In this document: in pieces, positions 39,021 to 53,078 of the stretch
Layout of the letters: every line of letters starts with the position of its first letter
Position numbering within the stretch: position 1 is the stretch's first letter
Source of the DNA: Liolophura sinensis
Taxonomy: Eukaryota; Mollusca; Polyplacophora; Chitonida; Chitonidae
Direction: 5' to 3'
Assembly (NCBI RefSeq): GCF_032854445.1
Contig: NW_027017958.1
Location: forward strand, 372,001-436,000
DNA: 64,000 nucleotides
Made by a program: the position numbers and the translations under genes
The notes under the pieces: model-generated
The model's input: the letters and a program-made list of their open reading frames with translations, nothing else
Database searches by the model: none
Told to the model about the DNA's origin: nothing

Positions 39021-39962
39021 GTTACGACCCAAACTGTCTGTATTATAAAGAGATGGCTTGTTCGAAATACACGACAGTTTAGCCGCACAAAAAAGTAACC
39101 AAAACCAGCAGATTTTATTTTTCAACAATTTATTACATTTAACAGGAACAGATAACAAGACTTTTACAAGAGCTAAAATACTTAAGTTTAACAAGAAATG
39201 ATGGCAATATCTATACAAATACTAAAGTACTTACACAATGCTGAAAAATGCACAGAGGCAATATTTACAAGAGCGAAAGTCCACAGTATAACTGAGTGTA
39301 TGACGACATATACACAAAATTCCACAGACAGGGTCCGTGTACTAAATAAGCACTGTGTACACAAGAGCACAAATTAAGCCTTTGAAGCCTTTGTTGCTAA
39401 CTAGATAGCGTTTTAGATCTCTTGAAATGACACCTGAAAGGTTTGATTCAATTGTTGTGTAACAGTAATCACCGAATGACTGGATGATTGGGTTTGACGT
39501 CACATTGTAATGCAAGAATGAAAGAAAGATTCAAAGGTTGAAAGCAATCACTGCGAGGTGTTACTTAAAAATCAGGTTGCCTTACACCTGTCAAGGCACG
39601 GGATACCACGGATTGCAGATAGTTCTCTGCTGATTTATTTTCATTTATTTTTGTCGATTGTTGAGAAACCTTGCTATAATGACTGAAAAGAGAAACGATC
39701 ATAAAAGCTGCGGGACCAAGTGTTCTCTGTAATCCCACATGGAACACTGGGGTTAGAGCTGATTTCCTAGCTGGCACCATCTTTTAAGTGCCAATATTGA
39801 GAAATGCCTTCTATTTCTTCTCAACGATCAACGGTACAAAGATGCAGTTTGGACCAAATACACACTAAAAAGCTCATCTTATCCCCACACATTATCCAGA
39901 CTAAATGTTTCATTTTTCCCCTCAGCTGAAATAGACTAAATCCAGTTAAAGAGAAACGTGTT

Positions 39963-42900
39963 TTATAATAGCATGCTCAGTTACAAGATAAACATTGTAA
40001 TCATTGTATTAGCATGCTCAGTTACAAGGTGAACATTGTAATCATTATATTAGCACGCTCAGTTACAAGGTAAACATTGTAATCATTATAATAGAAAGCT
40101 CAGTTACAAGATGAAAATTGTAATCATAATAGAATATTCAGTTACAAGATGAACATTGTAATCATTAAAATAGCATGTTCAGTTACAAGGTGAACATTGT
40201 AATCATTATAAAAACATGCCCAGTTACAAGATGAACATTGTAATAGTTAAAATAGCATGTTCAGTTACGAATTCAACATTGTAATCATTATAATAGCATG
40301 CTCAGTTGCAAGATAAACATTGTAATCATTATAATATCATTTTCAGTTACAAGATGAAGATTGTAATCGACATAATAGCATGTTCAGTTACAAAATGAAC
40401 ATTGTCATCATTAAAATAGCATGTTCAGTTAAAAGGTGAACATTGTAATCATTATAAAAACATGCTCAGTTACAAGATGAACATTGTAATCATTATAATA
40501 CCATGTTCAGTTACAAGGTGGACATTGTAATCAGTATAAAAGCATGCTCAGTTGCAAAATGGACATTGTAATCATTACATTAGCATATTCAGTTACAAGA
40601 TGAATATTGTAATCATTAAAATGACATCATCAGTTACAAAATGAACATTGTATTCATTATATTAGCACGTTCAATTACAAGATGAACATTGTAATCATTA
40701 TAATAATGTGCTCAGTTACAAGGTGAACATTGTAATCATTACAATAGCGTGCTCAGTTACAAGATGAACATTGTAATCATTATAAAAACATGCCCAATTA
40801 CAAAATGAACATTGTAATAGTTATAATAGCATGTTCAGTTACAAAGTGAACATTGTAATCATTGTAATAGCATGTTCAGTTACAAAGTGAACATTGTAAT
40901 CCTTATAATTGCATGTTCAGTTACAAGATGAACATTGTAATCATTATAAAAACATCATCAGTTGCAAGGTGAACATTGTAATCACTATACAAGCATGCTC
41001 AGTTGCAAAATGGACATTGTAATCATTACAAAAGCATATTTAGTTACAAGATGAACATTGTAGTCATTATAATAATGTGCTCAGTTACAAGGTGAACATT
41101 GTAATCATTACAATAGCCTGCTCAGTTACAAGGTGAACATTGTAATCATTATAAAAACATGCCCAGTTACAAGATGAACATTGTAATAGTTAAATTAGCA
41201 TGTTCAGTTACGAAGTGAACATTGTAATCATTATAATAGCATGCTCAGTTGCAAGATAAACATTGTTATCATTATAATATCATTTTCAGTTACAAGATGA
41301 AGATTGTAATCGACATAATAGCATGTTCAGTTACAAGATGAACATTGTAATCATTATAATAGCATGTTCAGTTACAAAGTAAACATTGTAATCATTATAA
41401 TAGCGTCAACGGTTACAAAATCATCATTGTAATCAATATAATAGCATGCTCAGTTACAAAATGAATATTGCAATCATTATATTAGCATATTTTATTACAA
41501 GAGGAACAATGTAATCATTATTATAGCATATGTAGTTACAAGATGAACATTGTAATCATTATAAAAACATCATCAGTTACAAAGTGAACATTGTAATCAG
41601 TATAAAAGCATGCTCAGTTGCAAAATAGACATTGTAATCATTACATTAGAATATTCAGTTACAAGATGAATATTGTAATCATTATAATAACATCATCAGT
41701 TACAAAATGAACATTGTATTCATTATATTAGCACGTTCAATTACAAGATGAACATTGTAATCTTTATAATAACATCATCAGTTACAAAATGAACATTGTA
41801 TTCATTATATTAGCACGTTCAATTACAAGATGAACATTGTAATCATTATAATATCATGCTCAGTTGCAAGATGAAGATTGTAATCGACATAATAGCATGT
41901 TTAGTTACAAGATGAACATTGTAATCATTGTAATAGCATGTCCAGTTACAAAGTGAACATTGTAATCCTTATAATTGCATGTTCAGTTACAAGATGAACA
42001 TTGTAATCATTATAAAAACATCATCAGTTGCAAGGTGAACATTGTAATCACTATACAAGCATGCTCAGTTGCAAAATGGACATTGTAATCATTACAATAG
42101 CATATTTAGTTACAAGATGAACATTGTAGTCATTATAATAATGTGCTCAGTTACAAGGTGAACATTGTAATCATTACAATAGCCTGCTCAGTTACAAGGT
42201 GAACATTGTAATCATTATAAAAACATGCCCAGTTACAAGATGAACATTGTAATAGTTAAATTAGCATGTTCAGTTACGAAGTGAACATTGTAATCATTAT
42301 AATAGCATGCTCAGTTGCAAGATAAACATTGTTATCATTATAATATCATTTTCAGTTACAAGATGAAGATTGTAATCGACATAATAGCATGTTCAGTTAC
42401 AAGATGAACATTGTAATCATTATAATAGCATGTTCAGTTACAAAGTAAACATTGTAATCATTATAATAGCGTCAACGGTTACAAAATCATCATTGTAATC
42501 AATATAATAGCATGCTCAGTTACAAAATGAATATTGCAATCATTATATTAGCATATTTTATTACAAGAGGAACAATGTAATCATTATTATAGCATATGTA
42601 CTTACAAGATGAACATTGTAATCATTATAAAAACATCATCAGTTACAAAGTGAACATTGTAATCAGTATAAAAGCATGCTCAGTTGCAAAATAGACATTG
42701 TAATCATTACATTAGAATATTCAGTTACAAGATGAATATTGTAATCATTATAATAACATCATCAGTTACAAAATGAACATTGTATTCATTATATTAGCAC
42801 GTTCAATTACAAGATGAACATTGTAATCTTTATAATAACATCATCAGTTACAAAATGAACATTGTATTCATTATATTAGCACGTTCAATTACAAGATGAA

Positions 42901-45900
42901 CATTGTAATCATTATAATATCATGCTCACTTGCAAGATGAAGATTGTAATCGACATAATAGCATGTTTAGTTACAAGATGAACATTGTAATCATTGTAAT
43001 AACATGTCCAGTTACAAAGTGAACATTGTAATCCTTATAATTACATGTTCAGTTACAAGATGAACATTGTAATCATTATAAAAACATCATCAGTTGCAAG
43101 ATGAACATTGTAATCATTATAAAAACATGCTCAGTTACAAGATGAACATTGAAATCATTATAATAGCACGTTCAGTTACAAGGTGGACATTGTAATCAGT
43201 ATAAAAGCATGCTCAGTTGCAAAATGGACAATATAATCATTACATTAGCATATTCAGTTACAAGATCAATATTTTAATCATTATAATAACATCATCAGTT
43301 ACAAAATGAAGATTGTATTCATTATATTAGCACGTTCAATTACAAGATGAACATTGTAATCATTATAATATCATGCTCAGATGCAAGATGAAGATTGTAA
43401 TCGACATAATAGCATGTTCAGTTACAAGATGAACATTGTAATCATTGTAATAGCATGTTCAGTTACAAAGTGAACATTGTAATCATTATAAAAACATCAT
43501 CAGTTGCAAGGTGAACATTGTAATCAGTATACAAGCATGCTCAGTTGCAAAATGGACATTGTAATCATTACAATAGCATATTCAGTTACAAGATGAACAT
43601 TGTAATCATTATTATAGCATATGTATTTACAAGATGAACATTGTAATCCTTATAAAAACATCATCAGTTACAAGGTGAACATTGTAATCAGTATAAAAGC
43701 ATGCTCAGTTGCAAAATGGACATTGTAATCATTACATTAGCATATTCAGTTACAAGATGAATACTGTAATCATTAAAATAACATCATCAGTTACAAAATG
43801 AACATTGTATTCATTATATTAGCACGTTCAATTACAAGATGAACATTGTAATCATTATAATATCATGCTCAGTTGCAAGATGAAAATTGTAATCGACATA
43901 ATAGCATGTTTTTTTAAAAGATGAACATTGTAATCATTATAATAGCATGTTCAGTTACAAAGTGAACATTATAATCCTTATAATTGCATGTTCAGTTACA
44001 AGATGAACATTGTAATCATTATAAAAACATCATCAGTTGCAAGGTGAACATTGTAATCAGTATACAAGCATGCTCAGTTGCAAAATGGACATTGTAATGA
44101 TTACAATAGCATATTCAGTTACAAGATGAACATTGTAATCATTATAATAATGTGCTCAGTTACAAGGTGAACATTGTCATCATTACAATAACCTGCTCAG
44201 TTACAAGATGAACATTGTAATCATTATAAAAACATGCCCAGTTACAAGATGAACATTGTAATAGTTAAATTAGCATGTTCAGTTACGAAGTGAACATTGT
44301 AATCATTATAATAGCATGCTCAGTTGCAAGATAAACATTGTTAGCATCTTAATATCCTTTTCAGTTACAAGATGAAGATTGTAACCGACATAATAGCATG
44401 TTCAGTTACAAGATGAACATTGTAATCATTGTAATAGCATGTTCAGTTACAAAGTAAACATTGTAATCATTATAATAGCGTCAACTGTTACAAAATCATC
44501 ATTGTAATCAATAAAATAGCATGCTCAGTTACAAAATGAATATTGCAATTATTATATTAGCATATTTTTTTACAAGATGAACAATGTAATCTTTATTATA
44601 GCATATGTAGTTACAAGATGAACATTGTAATCATTATAAAAACATCATCAGTTACAAGGTGAACATTGTAATCAGTATAAAAGCATGCTCAGTTGCAAAA
44701 TAGACATTGTAATCATTAGATTAGCATATTCATTTACAAGATGAATATTGTAATCATTATAATAACATCATCAGTTACAAAATAAACATTGTATTCATTA
44801 TATTAGCACGTTCAATTACAAGATGAATATTGTAATCATTATAAAAGCATGTTCAGTTACAAGGTGAACATTGTAATCAATATAAAAACATCATCAGTTG
44901 CAAGGTGAACATTGTAATCATTATAAAAACATGCTCAGTTACAAGATGAACATTGAAATCATTATAATAGCATGTTCAGTTACAAGGTGGACATTGTAAT
45001 CAGTATAAAAGCATGCTCAGTTGCAAAATAGACATTATAATCATTACATTAGCATATTCAGTTACAAGATGAATATTTTAATCATTATAATACCATCATC
45101 AGTTACAAAATGAACATTGTATTCATTATATTAGCACGTTCAATTACAAGATGAACATTGTAATCATTATAAAAGCATGTTCAGTTACAAGGTGAACATT
45201 GTAATCATTATAAAAACATGTTCAGTTACAAGATGAACATTGAAATCATTATAATAGCATGTTCAGTTACAAGGTGGACATTGTAATCAGTATAAAAGCA
45301 TGCTCAGTTGCAAAATGGACATTGTAATCATTACATTAGCATATTCAGTTACAAGATGAATTCTGTAATAATTATAATAACATTATCAGTTACAAAATGA
45401 ACATTGTATACATTATATTAGCACGTTCAATTACAAAGTAAATATTGTAATCATTATAAGAGCGTCATCAGTTGCAAGGTGAACATTGTAATCACTATAC
45501 AAGCATGCTCAGTTGCAAAATGGACATTGTAATCATTACAATAGCATATTTAGTTACAAGATGAACATTGTAATCAATATAATAATGTGCTCAGTTACAA
45601 GGTGAACATTGTAATCATTACAATAGCGTGCTCAGTTACAAGATGAACATTGTAATCATTTTAATAGCATGTTCAGTTACAGGATGAACATTGTAATAAT
45701 TTAATAGCGTGTTCAGTTACAAAATGAACATTGAAATCATTATAATAGAATGTTCAGTGCCAAGATGAACATTGCAATCATTATAATAGCATATTCAGTT
45801 ACAAGATGAACATTGAAATCATTATAATAGCATGTTCAGTTACAAGGTGGACATTGTAATCAGTATAAAAGCATGCTCAGTTGCAAAATGGACATTGTAA

Positions 45901-47823
45901 TCATTACATTAGCATATTCAGTTACAAGATGAATATTGTAATCATTATAATAACATCATCAGTTACAAAATGAACATTGTATTCATTTTATTAGCACGTT
46001 CAATTACAAGATGAACATTGTAATCATTATAAAAACATCATCAGTTGCAAGGTGAACATTGTAATCACTATACAAGCATGCTCAGTTGCAAAATGGACAT
46101 TGTAATCATTACAATAGCATATTTAGTTACAAGATGAACATTGTAATCAATATAATAATGTGCTCAGTTACAAGGTGAACATTGTAATCATTGCAATAGC
46201 GTGCTCAGTTACAAGATGAACATTGTAATCATTTTAATAGCATGTTCAGTTACAGGATGAACATTGTAATAATTTAATAGCGTGTTCAGTTACAAAATGA
46301 ACATTGAAATCATTATAATAGAATGTTCAGTGCCAAGATGAACATTGCAATCATTATAATAGCATATTCAGTTACAAGATGAACATTATAATAACCTAAT
46401 ACCGTGTTCAGTTACAAAATGAACATTAAAATTATTATAATAGCACGTTCAGTGACAAGGTGAACATTTAAATCATTATATTAGCATGCTCAGTTACAAG
46501 GTGAACATTGTAATCATTATAATAGCGTCAACGGTTACAAAATCATTATTGTAATCACTATAATATCATGCTCAGTTACAAAATGAATATTGCAATCATT
46601 ATATTAGCATATTTCATTACAAGATGAACATTGTAATCGTTATTATAGCATATGTAGTTACAAGATGAACATTGTAATCAGTAAAAAGCATGTTCAGTTG
46701 CAAAATGAACATTGTAATCATTATATTAGCCTGTTCAGTTACAAGATAAACATTGTAATCATAATAACAGCATGGTCAGTTACAAGATGAACATTGTAAT
46801 CATTGTAATAGCATGCTCAGTTACAAGATGAACATTGTAATCATTATAATAGCATATTCGGTTACAGGATGAACATTGCAATAACCTAATACCGTGTTCA
46901 GTTACAAAATGAACATTAAAACTATTATAATATCACTTTCAGTGACATGGTGAACATTGGAATCATTATAATAGCATGTTCAGTTACAAGGTGATTTTTG
47001 TAATTACTATAATAGCATGGTCAGTTACAAGACACCCTTTGTAATTATTATAATAGCATCTTCAGTTACAAGATAAACATTGTAATCATTATTTTAGCAC
47101 GTTTAGTTAAAACGTGAGGATTGTAATCGATATAATAGCATGTTCTGCTACAAGATAAATATTGTAATTATTGTAATGGCATTTTCATTTACAAGGTGAA
47201 CATTGTAATCATTATAATAACATGTTCACTTACAAGATGAACATTGTAATCATTATATTAGGACGTTCAGTTACAAGATGAACATTGTAATCATTATAAT
47301 AGCATGTTCAGTTACAAAATGAACATTGTAATTATTATAATATCATGCTTAGTTACAAGATGAACATTGTTATCAGTATAATAGCATGTTCAGTTACAAC
47401 ATAAACATTGTAATCATTATAATAGCATGCTCAATTACAAGATGAACATTGTAATCAGTATAATAGCATGCTCAGTTACAAATTTAACAATGTAATCATT
47501 ATACTAGTATGCTCAGTTACAAGATGAACATTGTAATCATTATAATAACATGTTCAGTTACCAGAGAGAACGACGTTAAAACCCAAGCACTCACTCAGTT
47601 ACCAGATGAACATTGTAATCATTATATTAGGACGTTCAGTTACAAGATGAACATTGTAATCAATATAATAGCATATTCAGTTACAAAATGAACATTGTAA
47701 TCATTATACTAGTATGCCCAGTTACAAGATGAACATTGTAATCAGTATAATAGCATGCTCAGTTACAAGATGAACATTGTAATCATTATAATAGCATGTT
47801 CAGTTACCAGATGAACATTGTAA
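39963..47823 (+). repeat. Satellite block IV
   Basis: Near-identical counterpart of block III at an offset of 10,695, including its 1,066-bp and 573-bp internal duplications and the T-rich outlier monomer (about 43905). The few differences noticed are single bases. Confidence 0.95.
47555..47595 (+). repeat. SINE-tail chimeric monomer, A type
   Basis: 269 bp upstream of cassette 4. Sequence as at 26165 and 36860. Confidence 0.88.
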
Positions 47824-48709
47824 GAATTATTTTTAGAATAAATCGCTTCCAAACTCTGGTATATTCACCTTAGTTTAACTAAACGCCATCATATCGTATT
47901 TAAGTTAATTACATGTAATATTGTAATAGGCATGTTCTTAAGTCAAGTGGCCCTTTGTTTAGCCTTTTAAAACGGAAACTACAGGTATGCACATTTAAGA
48001 GAACTTATGTTTGTCCTTTTTTAAAACCATTTTCTTCATTCCTCAATGAAAAATACATGCATTGTTTCGCACCCCTATTTGCAGCGTACTGGCAATGGGC
48101 CAAATGTGTAGAATACGATATCTGTGAAATTAATCTGACTGCAATAAGATCAGAAAATTCGACCCCAATTCTTTGATGGTTTCTCTACGGTTCTTCTATA
48201 TCGGGACTAGTCTTGCTGACAATGGTAACTCATGCTCGTCGGCAGGTACACGTACGTTAATGAGATCAATAACTTTGTCTCTTTCTTTCAGGACAAATAT
48301 GTACCTTATTAAACTAACGGTTTTGACAGATAAATGTAACAGCTCTGTGATCTCATCATGTTAGAAATGAAATAAAAAATGCGATATAGACGTACTTGAG
48401 CTCCTAATATGTTTTTTCCAGAGTGCTTACGGTGGACTTCGTTTGGATTCTGTGAGGGTTTTGATAGGTCTGTTATATGTTAATTGTGGATTACTGAAAA
48501 CTCGCACCACTAATATTATATGTACAAACATGTATGCTTAAAGCCTTCCTTTCACTAGGAAATAAAATAGCCTGAGTAGGAGCCTTGTCAGGTGGGGTTA
48601 TGTATGGGAGGACTAAGGTTTGCCTGAAGTGAAAGACATAGGTACAGTAAATGGCGCAGAGACATACATGTCTTTACAAATAAATGTTATCTGATCGTCA
48701 GTTGCACAG

Positions 48710-49077
48710 ACCGGCCCGGATAGCACAGTTGGTAGAGCGTCCGCTTCGGGACCGGTAGATCCAGGATCAATCCTTGGTCGAGTCACACCTAAGACTTTAA
48801 AAGAGGAAGTTGTAACTTCCTCGTTTGGCGTTCAGCATGAAGGGGATAGTGCAACGACTGGTTGACCCGTTTCAGTATAATGGCTCGGGCGGGGCGGCTT
48901 ACTTGCCTTCGGTAAGTCGTCTCAGTGATGCAGCACTAAATAAAAGAGCGGTGAAAATCCGTCCTCCTGCAACAAGGAGGCACATTACACGTGCATGCAC
49001 CCTAATGATTCCTTCGTCGTCATATGACTGAAAAATTGTTGAGTACGACGTTAAACCCCAAGCACTCACTCACTCAC
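48710..49077 (+). mobile_element. tRNA-derived SINE (CTCA-tailed), copy 4
   Basis: Same element and flanks as 12780-13147. It lies in the part of cassette 4 that equals cassette 3. Confidence 0.88.
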
Positions 49078-49139
49078 TCAGTTGCACAGCGACATACATG
49101 TCTATACAGAAAAATGCTATCTGATCGCAGTCAGTGTAA

Positions 49140-49276
49140 AATTCCTGACGGTGTTTACTGTGCAGCAGAGATTCAGGATGGTGCTTACTGTGTAGCAGAG
49201 TTTCAGGATGGTATTTACTGTGCAGCAGAGATTCAGGATGGTGTTTACGGTGCAACAGAGATTCAGTATGGTGTTA
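49140..49276 (+). repeat. 30-bp minisatellite, copy 4
   Basis: Same unit count and order as the other three copies. Confidence 0.85.
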
Positions 49277-49524
49277 ATTGATTTAATCAACGATTCAGGA
49301 AAACACAGTGATCCAGGTTTAGAAGCTGCCTGACTTCAGGTTATATTAATATCTTGAAGTAATGATACTTCGTTGCTTGAAACCATTTAAACATCCGAAT
49401 TCCACTGACTCTGTCAACACGCTGGATGAAAGAATAAATTGGAGTGAAATCAGTTAGAGAAACACATGATTTTCTATCGGCCTCACAACGTTTTACATTT
49501 TACTTACTTATTTAATTTTTGTTT

Positions 49525-49715
49525 GAGGAGGGCCTCAGTTACCGAGGGGGTCAGCACGCCATCGCCCTGCAATGGGCTTCCAACCGATGCGGTCGCTGTG
49601 AGTTCAAGTCCAGCTCAGGCTGGCTGCCTCTTTTTGCCGTCCATGAGGAGGTCTTCTGGCAACCTGCGGGTAGTCGTGGGTTTCCCCCAGTACACCAAAT
49701 AAATAAATAAATAAT
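49525..49715 (+). mobile_element. Second SINE (AAAT-tailed), copy 4
   Basis: Carries the GGCTGCCTC marker of copy 3. Confidence 0.75.
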
Positions 49716-52700
49716 GTTACGACCCAAACTGTCTGTATTATAAAGAGATGGCTTGTTCGAAATACACGACAGTTTAGCCGCACAAAAAAGTAACCAAAAC
49801 CAGCAGATTTTATTTTTCAACAATTTATTACATTTAACAGGAACAGATAACAAGACTTTTACAAGAGCTAAAATACTTAAGTTTAACAAGAAATGATGGC
49901 AATATCTATACAAATACTAAAGTACTTACACAATGCTGAAAAATGCACAGAGGCAATATTTACAAGAGCGAAAGTCCACAGTATAACTGAGTGTATGACG
50001 ACATATACACAAAATTCCACAGACAGGGTCCGTGTACTAATAAGCACTGTGTACACAAGAGCACAAATTAAGCCTTTGAAGCCTTTGTTGCTAACTAGAT
50101 AGCGTTTTAGATCTCTTGAAATGACACCTGAAAGGTTTGATTCAATTGTTGTGTAACAGTAATCACCGAATGACTGGATGATTGGGTTTGACGTCACATT
50201 GTAATGCAAGTATGAAAGAAAGATTCAAAGGTTGAAAGCAATCACTGCGCGGTGTTACTTAAAAATCAGGTTGCCTTACACCTGTCAAGGCACGGGATAC
50301 CACGGATTGCAGATAGTTCTCTGCTGATTTATTTTCATATTTTTTTGTCGATTGTTGAGAAACCTTGCTATAATGACTGAAAAGAGAAACGATCATAAAA
50401 GCTGCGGGGCCAAGTGTTCTCTGTAATCCCACATGGAACACTGGGGTTAGAGCTGATTTCCTAGCTGGCACCATCTTTTAAGTGCCAATATTGAGAAATG
50501 CCTTCTATTTCTTCTCAACGATCAACGGTACAAAGATGCAGTTTGGACCTAATACACGCTAAAATGCTCATCTTATCCCCACACATTATCCAGACTAAAT
50601 CTTTCATTTTTCCCCTCAGCTGAAATAGACTAAATCCAGTTAAAGAGACTCGTGTTTTATAATAGCATGCTCAGTTACAAGATAAACATTGTAATCATTA
50701 TATTAGCATGCTCAGTTACAAGGTGAACATTGTAATCATTATATTAGCACGCTCAGTTACAAGGTAAACATTGTAATCATTACAATAGAAAGCTCAGTTA
50801 CAAGATGAAAATTGTAATCATAATAGCATGTTCAGTTACAAGATGAACATTGTAATCATTATAATAGCACGTTCAATTACAAGATGAACATTGTAATTAT
50901 TATAATAATGTGGTCAGTTACAAGGTGAACATTGTAATCATTACAATAGCGTGCTCAGTTACAAGGTGAACATTGTAATCATTATAAAAACATGCCCTGT
51001 TACAAGATGAACATTGTAATAGTTATAATAGCATGTTCAGTTACGAAGTGAACATTGTAATCCATATAATAGCATGCTCAGTTGCAAGATAAACATTGTA
51101 ATCATTATAATATCATTTTCAGTTACAAGATGAAGATTGTAATCGACATAATAGCATGTTCAGTTACAAAATGAACATTGTCATCATTAAAATAGCATGT
51201 TCAGTTACAAGGTGAACATTGTAATCATTATAAAAACATGCTCAGTTACAAGATGAACACTGTAATCATTATAATAGCATGTTCAGTTACAAGGTGGACA
51301 TTGTAATCAGTATAAAAGCATGCTCAGTTGCAAAATGGACATTGTAATCATTACATTAGCATATTCAGTTACAAGATGAATATTGTAATTATTATAATAA
51401 CATCATCAGTTACAAAATGAACATTGTATTCATTATTTTAGCACGTTCAATTACCAGATGAACATTGTAATCATTATATTAATGTGCTCAGTTACAAGGT
51501 GAACATTGGAATCATTACAATAGCGTGCTCAGTTACAAGATGAACATTGTAATCATTATAAAAACATGCCCAGTTACAAGATGAACATTGTAATAGTTAT
51601 AATAGCATGTTCAGTTACGAAGAGAACATTGTAATCATTATAATAGCATGCTCAGTTGCAAGATAAACATTGTAATCATTATAATATCATTTTCAGTTAC
51701 AAGATGAACATTGTAATCGACATAATAGCATGTTAAAATACAAGATAAAGATTGTAATCATTGTAATAGCATGTTCAGTTACAAAGTAAACATTGTAATC
51801 ATTATAATAGCGTCAACGGTTACAAAATCATCATTGTAATTAATATAATAGCATGCTCAGTTACAAAATGAATATTGCAATTATTATATTAGCATATTTC
51901 ATTACAAGATGAACATTGTAATCACTATTATAGCATATGTAGTTACAAGATGAACATTGTAATCATTATAAAAACATCATCAGTTACAAGGTGAAAATTG
52001 TAATCAGTATAAAAGCATGCTCAGTTGCAAAATGTACATTGTAATCATTACATTAGCATATTCACTTACAAGATGAATATTGTAATCATTATAATAACAT
52101 CATCAGTTACAAAAAAACATTGTATTCATTATATTAGCACGTTTAATTACAAAATGAACATTGTAATCATTATAAAAGCATGTTCAGTTACAAGATGAAC
52201 ATTGTAATCATTATAAAACATCATCAGTTACAAGGTGAACATTGTAATCAGTATAAAAGCCTGCTCAGTTGCAAAATGGACATTGTAATTATTACATTAG
52301 CATATTCACTTACAAGATGAACATTGTAATTATTATAATAACATCATCAGTTACAAAATGTACATTGTATTCATTATTTTAGCACGTTCAATTACAAGAT
52401 GAACATTGTAATCATTATAAAAGCATGTTCAGTTACAAGGTGAACATTGTAATCATTATAAAGACATGCTCAGTTACAAGATGAACATTGTAATCATTAT
52501 AATAGCATGTTCAGTTACAAGGTGGACATTGTAATCAGTATAAAAGCATGCTCAGTTGCAAAATGGACATTGTAATCATTACATTAGCATATTCAGTTAC
52601 AAGATGAATACTGTAATCATTATAATAACATCATCAGTTACAAAATGAACATTGTATTTATTATATTAGCACGTCCAATTACAAGATGAACATTGTAGTC

Positions 52701-53078
52701 ATTATAATATCATGCTCAGTTGCAAGATGAAGATTGTAATCGACATAATAGCATGTTCAGTTACAAGATGAACATTGTAATCATTGTAATAGCATGTTCA
52801 GTTACAAAGTGAACATTGTAATCCTTATAATTGCATGTTCAGTTACAAGATGAACATTGTAATCATTATAAAAACATCATCAGTTGCAAGGTGAACATTG
52901 TAATCAGTATACAAGCATGCTCAGTTGCAAAATGGACATTGTAATTATTACAATAGCATATTCAGTTGCAAGATGAACATTGTAATCATTATAAAAATGG
53001 GCTCAGTTACAAGGTGAACATTGTAATTATTACAATAGCGTGTTCAGTTACAAGATGAACATTGTAATCATTATAATA

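Larger units (their letters stand above)
37129..39962. repeat. Non-satellite cassette, copy 3
   Basis: Marked by CACCTTAG at the left edge, GGCTGCCTC and GATGGCAAT, all shared with copy 4. Its right part (AGAGAAAC, GAGAAACGTG) equals copy 2. Confidence 0.88.
36745..47439 (+). repeat. HOR-B copy 2 (10,695 bp, contains cassette 3)
   Basis: Complete second copy of the 10,695-bp unit, followed by a third partial copy to about 50040. The length is identical to copy 1, with no indel detected at any landmark checked, which implies very recent amplification or homogenisation. An assembly error is the main alternative. Confidence 0.9.
47824..50656. repeat. Non-satellite cassette, copy 4 (chimeric)
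   Basis: From the left edge to at least 49897 I see no difference from cassette 3, including its markers CACCTTAG, GGCTGCCTC and GATGGCAAT. From 50040 on it is clearly more diverged: one base lost at 50040/50041 (ACTAATAAGC for ACTAAATAAGC), GCAAGTATG, GCGCGGTG, CATATTTTTTTG, GCGGGGCC, CCTAATACACGC, AAATCTTTC, GAGACTCGTG. A crossover or conversion end therefore lies between 49898 and 50040. The base loss extends a reverse-strand frame to 108 aa (49883-50209), with no recognisable domain. Confidence 0.85.
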
